Program-made: the position numbers and the translations under genes
The notes under the pieces: generated by a model
What the model was told of the DNA's origin: nothing
Database searches by the model: none
The model's input: only the letters and a program-made list of their open reading frames with translations
In this document: piece by piece, positions 1 to 7,894 of the stretch
How the letters are laid out: every line of letters starts with the position of its first letter
Numbering within the stretch: position 1 is the first letter of the stretch
Assembly: GCF_013256425.1 (NCBI RefSeq)
Contig: NZ_CP053904.1
Location: 1,178,001 to 1,242,000, forward strand
Source of the DNA: Hymenobacter sp. BRD67
GTDB taxonomy: Bacteria > Bacteroidota > Bacteroidia > Cytophagales > Hymenobacteraceae
Length of the DNA: 64,000 nucleotides
Reading direction: 5' to 3'

Positions 1-166
1 CCCAAATGTTGCTTGTTCCATAAAAATCGCGGATTTGCGCAGAGTAGTTTTATTTCGCCGTTTTGCTAGCAGCGTGCTGAAATAACGCAGATGCGGTTGA
101 GGTTGTTCAAATTTGAAGCCGGCACAGCCGCAGCGCGGCGCATTACAAGCTGCACTACTCACGCAG

Positions 167-203
167 TAAAAAGCCCGCCGCTAAAGTTAACGGCGAGCTT
201 TTG
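167..203 (-). terminator. Intrinsic terminator after the 3-hydroxyacyl-CoA dehydrogenase
   Basis: A stem pairing AAAAGC..GCCG with CGGC..GCTTTT around a loop of about nine bases lies just past the stop codon of the minus-strand dehydrogenase, with an A-rich left flank that reads as a U-tract on the minus strand. I see no gene between base 1 and this hairpin. Confidence 0.6.
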
Positions 204-225
204 TATAGAGAAAATACTATGTTTG

Positions 226-1113
226 CTACCGAGCGAAGCGTGGAGCCACTAGCAGGTCTTTGGAGCCCGCCGTGTACTGATAGAAGCCCTCGCCTGACTT
301 CACGCCCAGGCGGCCGGCCATTACCATGTTTACCAGCAGCGGGCAGGGGGCATACTTGGGGTTGCCGAGGCCTTCGTGCAGCACCCGCAAAATGGCCAGG
401 CACACGTCGAGGCCGATAAAGTCGGCCAGCTGCAGCGGCCCCATCGGGTGGGCCATGCCCAGCTTCATCACCGTGTCGATTTCCGCCACGCCGGCCACGC
501 CTTCGAAAAGGCTGATAATGGCCTCGTTTATCATCGGCATCAGGATGCGGTTGGCCACGAAGCCGGGGTAGTCGTTGACTTCGGTAGGGGTTTTGCCGAG
601 CTGGCGCGACAACTCCATGACGCGCTGCGTCACCTCATCGGACGTGGCATAGCCCCTGATTACTTCTACCAGTTTCATCACGGGCACCGGGTTCATGAAG
701 TGCATCCCGATAACCTGGGACGGGCGCTTGGTTACGGCCGCGATTTTGGTAATCGAAATCGACGACGTGTTGCTGGCCAGAATAGCGTCGGCCGGCGCGT
801 GCTGGTCGAGGTCGCGAAAAATCTGGAGCTTGAGGTCCACATTTTCGGTGGCGGCCTCTACTACCAGCTCCACGCCCGCCACGCCTTCGGCCAGGCTCGT
901 GAAGGTGCGCAGGCGGCCCAGGGTAGCCGCTTTGTCGTCTTCACTAAGAGTAGCCTTGGCTACCTGGCGGTCGAGATTTTTGGTGATAGTGCCCAGCGCC
1001 CGGTCGAGGGCCGGCTGGTTAATATCGATGAGAGAAACAGCAAAACCGTGCTGGGCAAAAACGTGGGCAATGCCATTGCCCATCGTGCCCGAGCCAATAA
1101 CGGCAACGTTCAT
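226..1113 (-). CDS. 3-hydroxybutyryl-CoA / 3-hydroxyacyl-CoA dehydrogenase
   Basis: NAD-dependent oxidation of 3-hydroxyacyl-CoA to 3-oxoacyl-CoA in the cytoplasm. The 295-residue product has the family's usual single-unit length. The N-terminal Rossmann fold carries GSGTMGNGIAHV at about residues 7-18, the NTSSISIT segment follows near residue 114, the catalytic histidine is in GMHFMNPVPVMKLVE, and the C-terminal helical domain has the conserved NDYPGFVANRILMP stretch. It is distinct from the two-unit PaaH enzyme encoded near 58 kb, so the genome has at least two such dehydrogenases; this copy fits general fatty-acid or butyrate metabolism. It is followed by a terminator and appears to be transcribed alone. 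Confidence 0.93.
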   Translation of the reverse strand: MNVAVIGSGTMGNGIAHVFAQHGFAVSLIDINQPALDRALGTITKNLDRQVAKATLSEDDKAATLGRLRTFTSLAEGVAGVELVVEAATENVDLKLQIFRDLDQHAPADAILASNTSSISITKIAAVTKRPSQVIGMHFMNPVPVMKLVEVIRGYATSDEVTQRVMELSRQLGKTPTEVNDYPGFVANRILMPMINEAIISLFEGVAGVAEIDTVMKLGMAHPMGPLQLADFIGLDVCLAILRVLHEGLGNPKYAPCPLLVNMVMAGRLGVKSGEGFYQYTAGSKDLLVAPRFAR

Positions 1114-1314
1114 GGGTGGGAGAGTAAAAGGGTAAAAACAAACGGCCGGCCAGGGAACCGCCGCCCGGCAAAGCTACTGGCTACCGAAAAGTTTGGCCGG
1201 GTTGGGCAAAAATTTTGTACACAACTTCATCCTTTTTCTATTCCTGCCGTACAAACCCCGTAAGCTGCCCCGGCTTACGCACACCTTTTCACTTCCATTC
1301 TTTCCTTTTCACTC

Positions 1315-1485
1315 ATGGGCAATCTGTTGTATATCATCGCCGTCATCCTCATCATCATCTGGGCTCTGGGCTTTTTCGGCGTGCTGGGCACTGGTTTGGC
1401 AGGTAACAACCTGCTACACATTCTGTTAGTAATTGCTATTATTGCCATCTTGTTGCGCGTTATCAGCGGTCGTAACCCGGTATAG
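1315..1485 (+). CDS. Small membrane protein of the Lmo0937/DUF5670 type
   Basis: A 56-residue protein starting MGNLLYIIAVILII. It has two hydrophobic segments (about residues 3-24 and 32-49) separated by a short GTGLAGNN turn, and ends SGRNPV. This two-helix hairpin with W-A-L-G-F-F-G is the layout of the Lmo0937/DUF5670 family of tiny inner-membrane proteins, which have no assigned function and are often stress-linked. A strong terminator follows 24 bases after the stop, so it is a monocistronic unit. The family call is from remembered pattern; the reading frame and membrane topology are directly visible. Confidence 0.75.
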   Translation: MGNLLYIIAVILIIIWALGFFGVLGTGLAGNNLLHILLVIAIIAILLRVISGRNPV

Positions 1486-1508
1486 GTACCGGCGCTCCTG
1501 CTTCTATA

Positions 1509-1546
1509 TAAAAAACCCCGCTGTCCTAACAGCGGGGGTTTTCTTT
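1509..1546 (+). terminator. Strong intrinsic terminator, probably bidirectional
   Basis: CCCCGCTGT pairs with ACAGCGGGG around a four-base loop, with an A-run before and a T-run after. It can end transcription of the small membrane protein on the plus strand and of the barrel gene on the minus strand. Confidence 0.85.
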
Positions 1547-1567
1547 GGTCGTAGCTAAAACGCTTGG

Positions 1568-2352
1568 CTAGCGGCCTATATTAAACAGGAAGTTAAAGCG
1601 AATAACCGGGTTTGGATAAATGCTATTATAGTTATCCTGAAAATTGTAGAGCACCACGATATCGGCAGCGGCCCGGCTGCTAATTTGTGAGCGGTAGCCA
1701 ATACCGGCCAGCGGCGTCTGCACCTGGCGCGACACGGTGCCCACGTAATTGTTGTACTGGTCAACAACCAGGAATTCTGCCTTGGTCGACTCGTACTCGG
1801 CGTGTAGGAAAAAGTGGTCGATAACCATGAGCTGTGCAAATACCTTCACGCCGAAGCTGCTGGTACTCACGCTGTTGCTTGTGCCATTGCCGTTGTTCTG
1901 ACCGTAGTAATTATAGGCGTAGCTGATACCCGGTCCAATTGAAAGCCGGTCGGTTACGCGGTAGCCAAGCGCCGGGGAAACGCTCAGATTAAAATTACTA
2001 AATCCATATAAAGAGCTGTAGCCCAGGCCCACCCCGAGTATATAAACAATTTTGTATATTGTTCAGCGTGCTGCTGGGCAGCCTTGCGGGCTTGCTCGCG
2101 GCCGGGCAGCTCCAGGCCCGAGGGGCTGTAGGGCGTGGGCTGGGGGTCCATGCTGCTGGGGGGTGAATAAGCAGGCCGCGGCGAGTAGGGGCGCCGCGAA
2201 GTGGTATCGGTAGGCGCGGTCATGAGCTGACCGGGTGCCGGCGCAGTGCCGGGAGGGGCGGTATTCAGCACCGGCTTGTCCTGGGCCAGGCTGCGGCCGG
2301 GTGCCAGCAGCGCTACGGCACCCAGCAAAAAAGGAAGAAGCAGACGTTTCAT
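1568..2352 (-). CDS. Outer-membrane beta-barrel protein, PorT-like (frame broken by one base)
   Basis: Two minus-strand frames (1984-2352 and 1568-2032) together make one 261-residue protein. The first part has a signal peptide (MKRLLLPFLLGAVALLAPGRSLAQ) and a Pro/Ser/Thr-rich linker; the second has alternating barrel strands (GYRVTDRLSIGPGISYAYNY, FGVKVFAQ, HAEYES) and ends in an aromatic strand, VIRFNFLFNIGR. Adding one C to the C-run at 2032-2035 joins them as ..KLFIYSGVGLGYSSLYG.., which reads naturally across the junction. The break is therefore likely a sequencing error. Its substrate or role cannot be told; small barrels of this type are abundant in Bacteroidota outer membranes. Confidence 0.75.
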
Positions 2353-2443
2353 GAATGAAAATTAGCGGAGAGGCGAAAAGAAAGGATGAAGAAGCCCGGT
2401 TTACTAGACGAAACTCCCAAAAGCATCTGCTTAATTCTGGATT

Positions 2444-4066
2444 TTAAGCCAGTTGGTACATTTTCTGGCGCTGAGCTTTCAGGGTTTCATCGGCCAGGTA
2501 TTCCTCGTAGTTCATGCGGCGGTCGATGATACCTTCGGGCGTGAGCTCGATGATGCGGTTGGCCACCGTTTCAATAAACTGCAAGTCGTGTGAGGCAAAG
2601 ATGATGGAGCCGGTAAAATCCTTCAGCCCATTGTTCAGGGCCTGAATACTTTCCAGGTCGAGGTGGTTGGTGGGGTCGTCGAGCACGAGCACATTGCCGC
2701 TTTCCAGCATCATCTTGCTGAGCATGCAGCGCACTTTTTCGCCGCCGCTCAACACGTTGGGTTTTTTCTGCGACTCCTCGCCCGAAAACAGCATGCGGCC
2801 CAGCCAGCCGCGCACAAAGCTCTCGTCCTTCTCTACCGAGTACTGGCGCAGCCAGTCAACCAGGTTCATATTATCGGCCTGGAAGTAGGCGCTGTTTTCC
2901 TTGGGAAAATAGCTCGGCGTGATGGTTGTGCCCCAGCTATAGGTGCCTTTATCGGCCCGGGCTTCGCCAAACAAAATATCGAACAGCAGCGAAGCAGCCC
3001 GGTCGTCGCGGCCCACGATGGCAATTTTATCGCCCTTATCGAGCGTGAACGACACGTTTTTCAGCACCGACTGCCCATCGACCTTTTTGGCCACGCCCTC
3101 CACGGTCAGCAGCTGGTTGCCGGCTTCGCGCTCGGGCTTAAAGGCGATGTAGGGGTAGCGGCGCGATGACGGCTTGATTTCTTCCAGGGTCAGCTTTTGC
3201 AGCAGCTTCTGGCGGCTGGTAGCCTGCTTGCTCTTCGAGGCATTGGCCGAGAAGCGCCGCACAAACTCTTCCAGCTCCTTGCGCTTGTCCTCGGTTTTCT
3301 TGTTCACGTCCTGGCGCTGGCGCAGGGCCAGCTGGCTGCTCTCGTACCAGAAGCCGTAGTTGCCGGGGTACATCGTGATTTTCGAAAAGTCCAGGTCGGC
3401 CATGTAGTTGCACACGGCATCGAGGAAGTGGCGGTCGTGGCTTACCACAATCACCGTATTCTGGAAGTTATCGAGGAAGTTTTCGAGCCAGAGTACGCTC
3501 TCGGCGTCGAGGTTGTTGGTAGGCTCGTCGAGCAGCAGCACGTCGGGGTTGCCAAAAAGGGCCTGGGCCAGCAGCACGCGCACTTTTTCCGAAGCGCCGA
3601 GGTCCGACATCAGCGCGTAGTGCTTGTCTTCCGTAATGCCGAGGCCGCTCAGCAGCTCGGCGGCCTCGTAGTCCGCGTTCCAGCCTTCGAGGTCGGCAAA
3701 CTCGCCTTCGAGCACGGCGGCACGCTCGCCGTCGGCGTCGCTGAAGTCGGCCTTGGCGTAGAGCGCGTCCTTTTCGCTCATAACGGCCCACAGGCGTTGG
3801 TGGCCCTGAATAACGGTTTGCAGCACCTGCTGGTCGTCGTAGGCAAACTGGTTCTGCTTCAGCACCGCCAGGCGTTGGCCGGCAGGCATCTCTACCGAGC
3901 CGGTATTGGGCTCCAGCTCGCCCGATAAAATTTTCAGAAAGGTAGATTTACCCGCCCCGTTGGCCCCAATGAGGCCGTAGCAGTTGCCGGGTAAAAACTT
4001 TACCGTTACGTCTTCAAACAGTACCCGCTTGCCGTAGCGCAAGCTCACGTTGGTCGTGGAAATCAT
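2444..4066 (-). CDS. ABC-F family ATPase, YbiT-like
   Basis: A soluble 540-residue protein with two ABC domains and no membrane segments, the layout of ABC-F translation factors that act at the ribosomal E site. Domain 1 has an intact Walker A (GANGAGKST, about residue 34), signature-like region and Walker B LLLDEPTNNLD. The linker contains RRFSANASKSKQATSRQK, which is characteristic of the YbiT branch. Domain 2 keeps the signature LSGGEKVR and a Walker B-like VLDDPTNHLD, but its Walker A position reads VGRDDRAASLL with no P-loop lysine, and the catalytic Glu is replaced by Asp. Domain 2 is therefore probably catalytically weak. It is the only gene of its unit. Confidence 0.92.
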   Translation of the reverse strand: MISTTNVSLRYGKRVLFEDVTVKFLPGNCYGLIGANGAGKSTFLKILSGELEPNTGSVEMPAGQRLAVLKQNQFAYDDQQVLQTVIQGHQRLWAVMSEKDALYAKADFSDADGERAAVLEGEFADLEGWNADYEAAELLSGLGITEDKHYALMSDLGASEKVRVLLAQALFGNPDVLLLDEPTNNLDAESVLWLENFLDNFQNTVIVVSHDRHFLDAVCNYMADLDFSKITMYPGNYGFWYESSQLALRQRQDVNKKTEDKRKELEEFVRRFSANASKSKQATSRQKLLQKLTLEEIKPSSRRYPYIAFKPEREAGNQLLTVEGVAKKVDGQSVLKNVSFTLDKGDKIAIVGRDDRAASLLFDILFGEARADKGTYSWGTTITPSYFPKENSAYFQADNMNLVDWLRQYSVEKDESFVRGWLGRMLFSGEESQKKPNVLSGGEKVRCMLSKMMLESGNVLVLDDPTNHLDLESIQALNNGLKDFTGSIIFASHDLQFIETVANRIIELTPEGIIDRRMNYEEYLADETLKAQRQKMYQLA

Positions 4067-4258
4067 CTAAGCCAGAGTAAGAAACCAAAAAACTACGCAA
4101 AAATACGCCGCCGCACGCCCTTGCTCCCGAGAACGCCCCAAAGTAGCAATTTGTGCCGTGCTCTGTCATAACTTACGCAGGTTCAAAGCAGTATTGTATA
4201 TAGCTGGGCCATCCGGCCCGGGTACTGCCTTTTTTCTCACCTCTCATCCTTCTTTTTC

Positions 4259-4767
4259 ATGGCTACTACTTCGCTTTCCGCTCCTGCTCAAGCTTTGCCT
4301 ACCCCGAACAGAATGGTGTCCGGTACGGACTAATGACGGCGGCAGTGCTGTGCGCTTACACGCTCATTGCGGCGCTATTGGGCTTCTTCTCACACGTAGA
4401 GGCCGGCAGTCTCGACGTGCTGATTCTGGTAATGGGCTCGGTGCTGGCTATTCGGCACCTGCGCCACGTTTATGGGGAAAAAATGCCGTATCTGGGCGGC
4501 TACGGCACGGGTATTATTACCGGGCTGGTTGCATCGGCCATTCTGGGGCTGTTCTTTATTGTGCTCACCATCATAATGCCGCATTCGCTGGATATGACGC
4601 AGGTGGAAAACCTGTTTGGCTCCGATTTCAACCTGAGCCTGTCGGTAACCGTGGCCGCGCTGGCCATCGTGCTGATGGGGGCCATGTCGGGCGTCATCAC
4701 CTCGCTCATCGCCATGCAGTACTTCAAAGCCGACCGCATCGACCCTATGAAGGCCATGGAGCGCTAG
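4259..4767 (+). CDS. DUF4199-like membrane protein (frame broken by one base)
   Basis: Starting at ATG 4259 the frame reads MATTSLSAPAQALPTP and then stops early. Adding one C to the run at 4302-4305 gives ..PTPEQNGVRYGLMTAAVLC.., continuous to the stop at 4767 for 169 residues. The protein has four hydrophobic segments (about residues 25-45, 55-70, 85-105 and 130-155). The N-terminal NGxRYGL entering a first helix and the late FKADRIDPMKAMER tail resemble DUF4199, a Bacteroidota membrane family of unknown function. The family assignment is moderate; the frame repair is well supported by the resulting N-terminus. A terminator follows immediately. Confidence 0.65.
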
Positions 4768-4785
4768 GCAACCAAAGGGTTAGCT

Positions 4786-4834
4786 TAAAAGCCCCCGGCT
4801 CACTCCAGATGCGGAGGTGGGCCGGGGGCTTTTA
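4786..4834 (+). terminator. Intrinsic terminator between convergent genes
   Basis: AAAAGCCCCCGGC pairs with GCCGGGGGCTTTT around a loop of about 20 bases. It can end both the plus-strand DUF4199-like gene and the minus-strand coaD. Confidence 0.85.
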
Positions 4835-4849
4835 ACTATATGAAAAAAT

Positions 4850-5334
<485 letters not shown>

Positions 5335-5358
5335 CTAATGGATTTGAGGCGGTGTTTG

Positions 5359-5391
5359 CATACATTAAACATATGATATATTTAATGTATG
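5359..5391. promoter_or_regulatory. AT-rich perfect palindrome upstream of coaD
   Basis: CATACATTAAA and TTTAATGTATG form a perfect 11-base inverted repeat around an 11-base AT-rich spacer, in the 89-base gap between coaD and the DUF3822 gene. The absence of GC in the stem and of a T-run argues against a terminator; a repressor operator in the coaD promoter region is the simplest reading. No regulator gene adjoins it. Confidence 0.4.
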
Positions 5392-5402
5392 TCTGAGCTT
5401 AA

Positions 5403-6278
5403 TCATTCACAAAAGGCAAGGCTGAATAAGTCGAAGTGGCGGTACTCCGCAATTTCATTCAAATAATAAAAATACTGCAGCCCGAAGGGGCGGGTGCCAA
5501 AGCGCAGATTGCGCAGGTAGGTGCTGAGCAGGGTAAACGTAGCCGAGTCGCTGGTCAGCTCACCCCAGATAGTGACGGCATCCTGGTCGGGGTTGAGGCC
5601 CAGCTCCTGCATAACGAGGATGGTAAAATACACCACATCCTCGGCGGTGCTGACGGCAAAGGAGTTGCAGAATTCCAGCTGGCTGCCGAGCACAATGGCC
5701 GTTAGCTCCTGGTCGCCCAGGCTCAGGTAAAGCTGGCGCGGGGCGGGGCCCGGTCCGCGCTGGTGCAGCAGCCCCCCGAGCAGGGCGCTGGCCAGGGGCA
5801 GGAGGCGGGCGCCAGGGCCGTGTACCTGCTGCAGCCAGGCTACCAGCTGCGTGGGGGCGGCAAATAAGCTCACCATATCGGTAGCCGGGGCCGGCAGGTG
5901 CAGCACGTAGGCCAAGGCCTCCTCGGTAGCAGCCAGCTCGTAGTGCAGGCCCAGGTAGGCCGCCTCATCGCCGGGCCGGTAGAGGGGAGCTGGCAGCAGC
6001 GAGCAGCCCCGCCCGGCCAGGGCCAGCCGCAGGCGGGCCCAGCCGGGTTGGCTGAGCAATTCGTGGTCGGCAGCCACGGCGGGCAGCTCAGCCAGCGAGG
6101 AAAGGGCCAGGTCGTCGAAAGCTACTACCTTCTGGCGGGCAATGTCGAGCGCCGCCACGCGCAGGCGGCCAGGGCCTGCCAGCGCATACAACTGGTAAGC
6201 CGTCGGGTTGGTTGGGTCGAAGGTGTCGTCGCGCAGGCGCAGCGTTTCGGGAGCGGGCAGGAGAGGAGAGGCAGGCAC
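5403..6278 (-). CDS. DUF3822 family protein
   Basis: A 291-residue cytoplasmic protein without membrane segments. The middle and end show the pattern of DUF3822, a Bacteroidota family with an actin/hexokinase-like fold: LYLSLGDQELTAIVLGSQLEFCNSF followed by the acidic DVVYFTILVMQELGLNPDQD and a C-terminal LRFGTRPFG..YYLNEIAEYRHFDLFSLAFCE. No biochemical role is established. In related genomes it commonly sits beside rsmD and coaD; here coaD follows on the same strand after a short gap and rsmD is absent. The start chosen is MPASPLLPAP; no better initiation site is visible. Confidence 0.75.
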   Translation of the reverse strand: MPASPLLPAPETLRLRDDTFDPTNPTAYQLYALAGPGRLRVAALDIARQKVVAFDDLALSSLAELPAVAADHELLSQPGWARLRLALAGRGCSLLPAPLYRPGDEAAYLGLHYELAATEEALAYVLHLPAPATDMVSLFAAPTQLVAWLQQVHGPGARLLPLASALLGGLLHQRGPGPAPRQLYLSLGDQELTAIVLGSQLEFCNSFAVSTAEDVVYFTILVMQELGLNPDQDAVTIWGELTSDSATFTLLSTYLRNLRFGTRPFGLQYFYYLNEIAEYRHFDLFSLAFCE

Positions 6279-6320
6279 GGAGTAAAATTAGGGCCTGCGT
6301 GCTGGTTGCCGGCGGGGAAG

Positions 6321-6827
6321 TTAGCTCAGCAGTACCTGCGGCACAAAAACGTCGTCGGTGCTGAGCAGGCCCCGCAGCACCGGATGTATCTGCAGCAGCG
6401 GCAGCGCCAGCAGCTGGCGCGGAGTAAGCCAGGCCAGCTCACTGAGCAGCTGCTGGCCGGGGGCGTGCTCGGGGTCGTGGCCCAGCTGCGGCGTGGCACT
6501 GGGGTCTTCGGCAAGTACCTCAAAGAAAATTTCCAGGGCTTGCAGCTCATCGCGCCGGAACTCGTGCAGGTGCAGCTGCCGGTTTACCCGTACCCGCAAG
6601 CCGGTTTCTTCCAGAAATTCGCGCTGCAACGCTTCTTTTAAACTTTCGCCAAAGGCCCAGCCCCCGCCTGGCGGCGACCAGAAGGGGGCGTTATTGGGCA
6701 ACAGACCCCGGTGGGCTGCCAGCAGGATGGCGCCGTTGCGAACCAGCAGGCCGCCTACCCGCACCCGCACCAGGCCACTGTAAGGAGTTAGTAATGAGCT
6801 GTTATTTTGAATAGCAGTGCCAGACAT
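6321..6827 (-). CDS. NUDIX hydrolase
   Basis: A 168-residue protein hydrolysing a nucleoside-diphosphate-linked substrate. The Nudix box is complete: G(x5)E(x7)REFLEETGL, seen as GGGWAFGESLKEALQREF followed by LEETGL at about residues 51-74, with the metal-binding glutamates present. The N-terminal VRVGGLLVRNGAILLAAH strand and the late WLTPRQLLALPLL helix match small Nudix proteins. Substrate is not predictable. The gene precedes DUF3822 on the same strand with a gap of about 40 bases and may be co-transcribed with it and coaD. Confidence 0.9.
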   Translation of the reverse strand: MSGTAIQNNSSLLTPYSGLVRVRVGGLLVRNGAILLAAHRGLLPNNAPFWSPPGGGWAFGESLKEALQREFLEETGLRVRVNRQLHLHEFRRDELQALEIFFEVLAEDPSATPQLGHDPEHAPGQQLLSELAWLTPRQLLALPLLQIHPVLRGLLSTDDVFVPQVLLS

Positions 6828-6945
6828 AAAGAATAGGAAAACCCGGATAGCCGGCTGCCTTTACGCAAACTTACTGCGTAGGGGTATCACTATTTGCCGT
6901 GCTTGCCCAACTGCCGCCTAAATGCCGGTACGCGGGCCAGGCCGG

Positions 6946-6953
6946 TATCTTTG
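6946..6953 (+). promoter_or_regulatory. Candidate Bacteroidota -7 box before the thioesterase
   Basis: TATCTTTG fits the Bacteroidota -7 consensus TAnnTTTG and ends only eight bases before the ATG at 6962. No clear TTTG -33 element is visible upstream, so this is tentative. If used, the transcript would be nearly leaderless. Confidence 0.35.
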
Positions 6954-6961
6954 GGCTACTT

Positions 6962-7399
6962 ATGCAGCCAGTTGAATCTACTTCCGTTACCGACCTCGCA
7001 ACCCGCATCCGCGAAAAGCTGAAGCGCCAGTACTTTATGCACCTCATCGGGGCCGACCTCACCCGCATCGAGCCCGGCCGCGTCGAGGCTGAGCTGGCGC
7101 TGGGCCAGCAGCACCAGCAGCAGCGCGGCTTTGCCCACGGGGGCCTAGTAGCTACGATGGCCGACCTGGCGGCCGGCTTCGCCTCCATTACGCTCGTGCC
7201 CGAAGGCGTCGGCGTGGTTACGTCCGACCTGAAAGTGAGCTACCTGCACCCCGGCGTGGGCCAGCACATCAAAGCCATCGGCTGGGTGTTGAAAGCTGGC
7301 CGGCGCCTGCACTTTTGCGAGGCCGAAGTGTGGTGCGATGACGTGCTGATTGCCAAAGCCTCAGCCACGATGGCGGTGATAGAAACAGTGAGCAGTTAG
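6962..7399 (+). CDS. PaaI-family hotdog-fold thioesterase
   Basis: Hydrolyses acyl-CoA thioesters. The start at ATG 6962 (MQPVESTSVTDLATRIREKL) is preferred over an upstream in-frame start because it directly follows a promoter-like box and matches the expected N-terminal helix. The hotdog core shows the family motif RGFAHGGLVATMADLAAGFA, in which HGG and the following Asp are active-site positions, then LKVSYLHPGVGQHIKAIGWV. The last residues (ETVSS, then TAG) are encoded by the GTGAGCAGTTAG repeat that begins at 7384, so the natural C-terminus may have been replaced by repeat insertion. A second PaaI-type thioesterase lies in the paa cluster. Confidence 0.85.
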   Translation: MQPVESTSVTDLATRIREKLKRQYFMHLIGADLTRIEPGRVEAELALGQQHQQQRGFAHGGLVATMADLAAGFASITLVPEGVGVVTSDLKVSYLHPGVGQHIKAIGWVLKAGRRLHFCEAEVWCDDVLIAKASATMAVIETVSS

Positions 7400-7506
7400 T
7401 AGACAGTGAGCAGTTAGTAGTGAACAGTGAGCAGTTTTTATTCGACGTCGGCTTGCGTGTAGCCGCCACAAGCTCAAGCTACTAGTGAACAGTGAGCAAT
7501 TTTTAT
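7384..7506. repeat. Left repeat block flanking the four-helix-bundle gene
   Basis: Built from short recurring words: AACAGTGAGCAGT, then GTTAGTAG, repeated three times between 7384 and 7440. After about 40 unrelated bases comes another copy of TAGTGAACAGTGAGCA at 7483-7498 running into TTTTTATG. The TAGTGAACAGTGAGCARTTTTTAT unit is thus directly repeated, and the second copy abuts the start codon of the next gene. A diverged inverted copy lies at 7851-7894. Confidence 0.8.
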
Positions 7507-7894
7507 GGATAGACCTTTGTTGAAAAAGTCTTTTGACTTTGCGGTTCGCATTATGAAGCTGCATCGACATTTGCAGGTGACGGAAAAAGAGTATATTGTC
7601 TCTAAGCAGCTCGTAAGGTCTGGTACATCCATCGGAGCAAATTCGGAAGAAGCCACTGGCGCAATATCAAAAGCCGATTTTACAAGTAAGATTTCCATTG
7701 CTTACAAAGAGGCTCGCGAAACCAGTTATTGGTTGCGATTGCTTTACGCCGCCGGATACTTGGACTCTAGGCTTTTTGAATCATTACATCAAGACTGCCA
7801 AGAGCTATGTCGCATTTTGTGCGCAATTCTGCGCACCAGCGCCGCGCCTGATTTTTTAACTGTTCATTGCTCCCTGTTCATTGCTCACTACTAG
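7505..7894 (+). CDS. Four-helix-bundle protein, 23S rRNA intervening-sequence type
   Basis: A 129-residue protein with the pattern of the S23/IVP four-helix-bundle family (TIGR02436-like): PLLKKSFDFAVRIMKLHRHL, then EYIVSKQLVRSGTSIGANSEEATGA, DFTSKISIAYKEARETSYWLRLL and a last helix ending CRILCAIL. Such proteins occur inside intervening sequences of 23S rRNA genes and as free-standing genes with no settled function; they are also related to the Avd accessory protein of diversity-generating retroelements. Here there is no rRNA, reverse transcriptase or template repeat nearby. The gene looks lower in GC than its neighbours and lies between inverted repeat arms, and its last residues (TVHCSLFIAHY) are encoded by the right arm. 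It looks like the cargo of a small mobile cassette. Confidence 0.88.
   Translation: MDRPLLKKSFDFAVRIMKLHRHLQVTEKEYIVSKQLVRSGTSIGANSEEATGAISKADFTSKISIAYKEARETSYWLRLLYAAGYLDSRLFESLHQDCQELCRILCAILRTSAAPDFLTVHCSLFIAHY
7851..7894. repeat. Right inverted repeat arm of the four-helix-bundle cassette
   Basis: Reads TTAACTGTTCATTGCTCCCTG then TTCATTGCTCACTACTAG. Its reverse complement (CTAGTAGTGAGCAATGAACA..) matches the left block's GTTAGTAGTGAACAGTGAGCA words, so the gene is bounded by imperfect inverted repeats. It encodes the gene's C-terminal tail and stop codon and also contains the TTG start of the downstream helicase frame. Confidence 0.75.

Noticed and set aside
7384..7894. CRISPR array at the word repeats
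   Set aside because: Units are irregular, no constant repeat-spacer spacing exists, and no cas gene is present.
7505..7894. Diversity-generating retroelement, with the four-helix protein as Avd
   Set aside because: No reverse transcriptase, template repeat or variable-repeat target gene is seen nearby.
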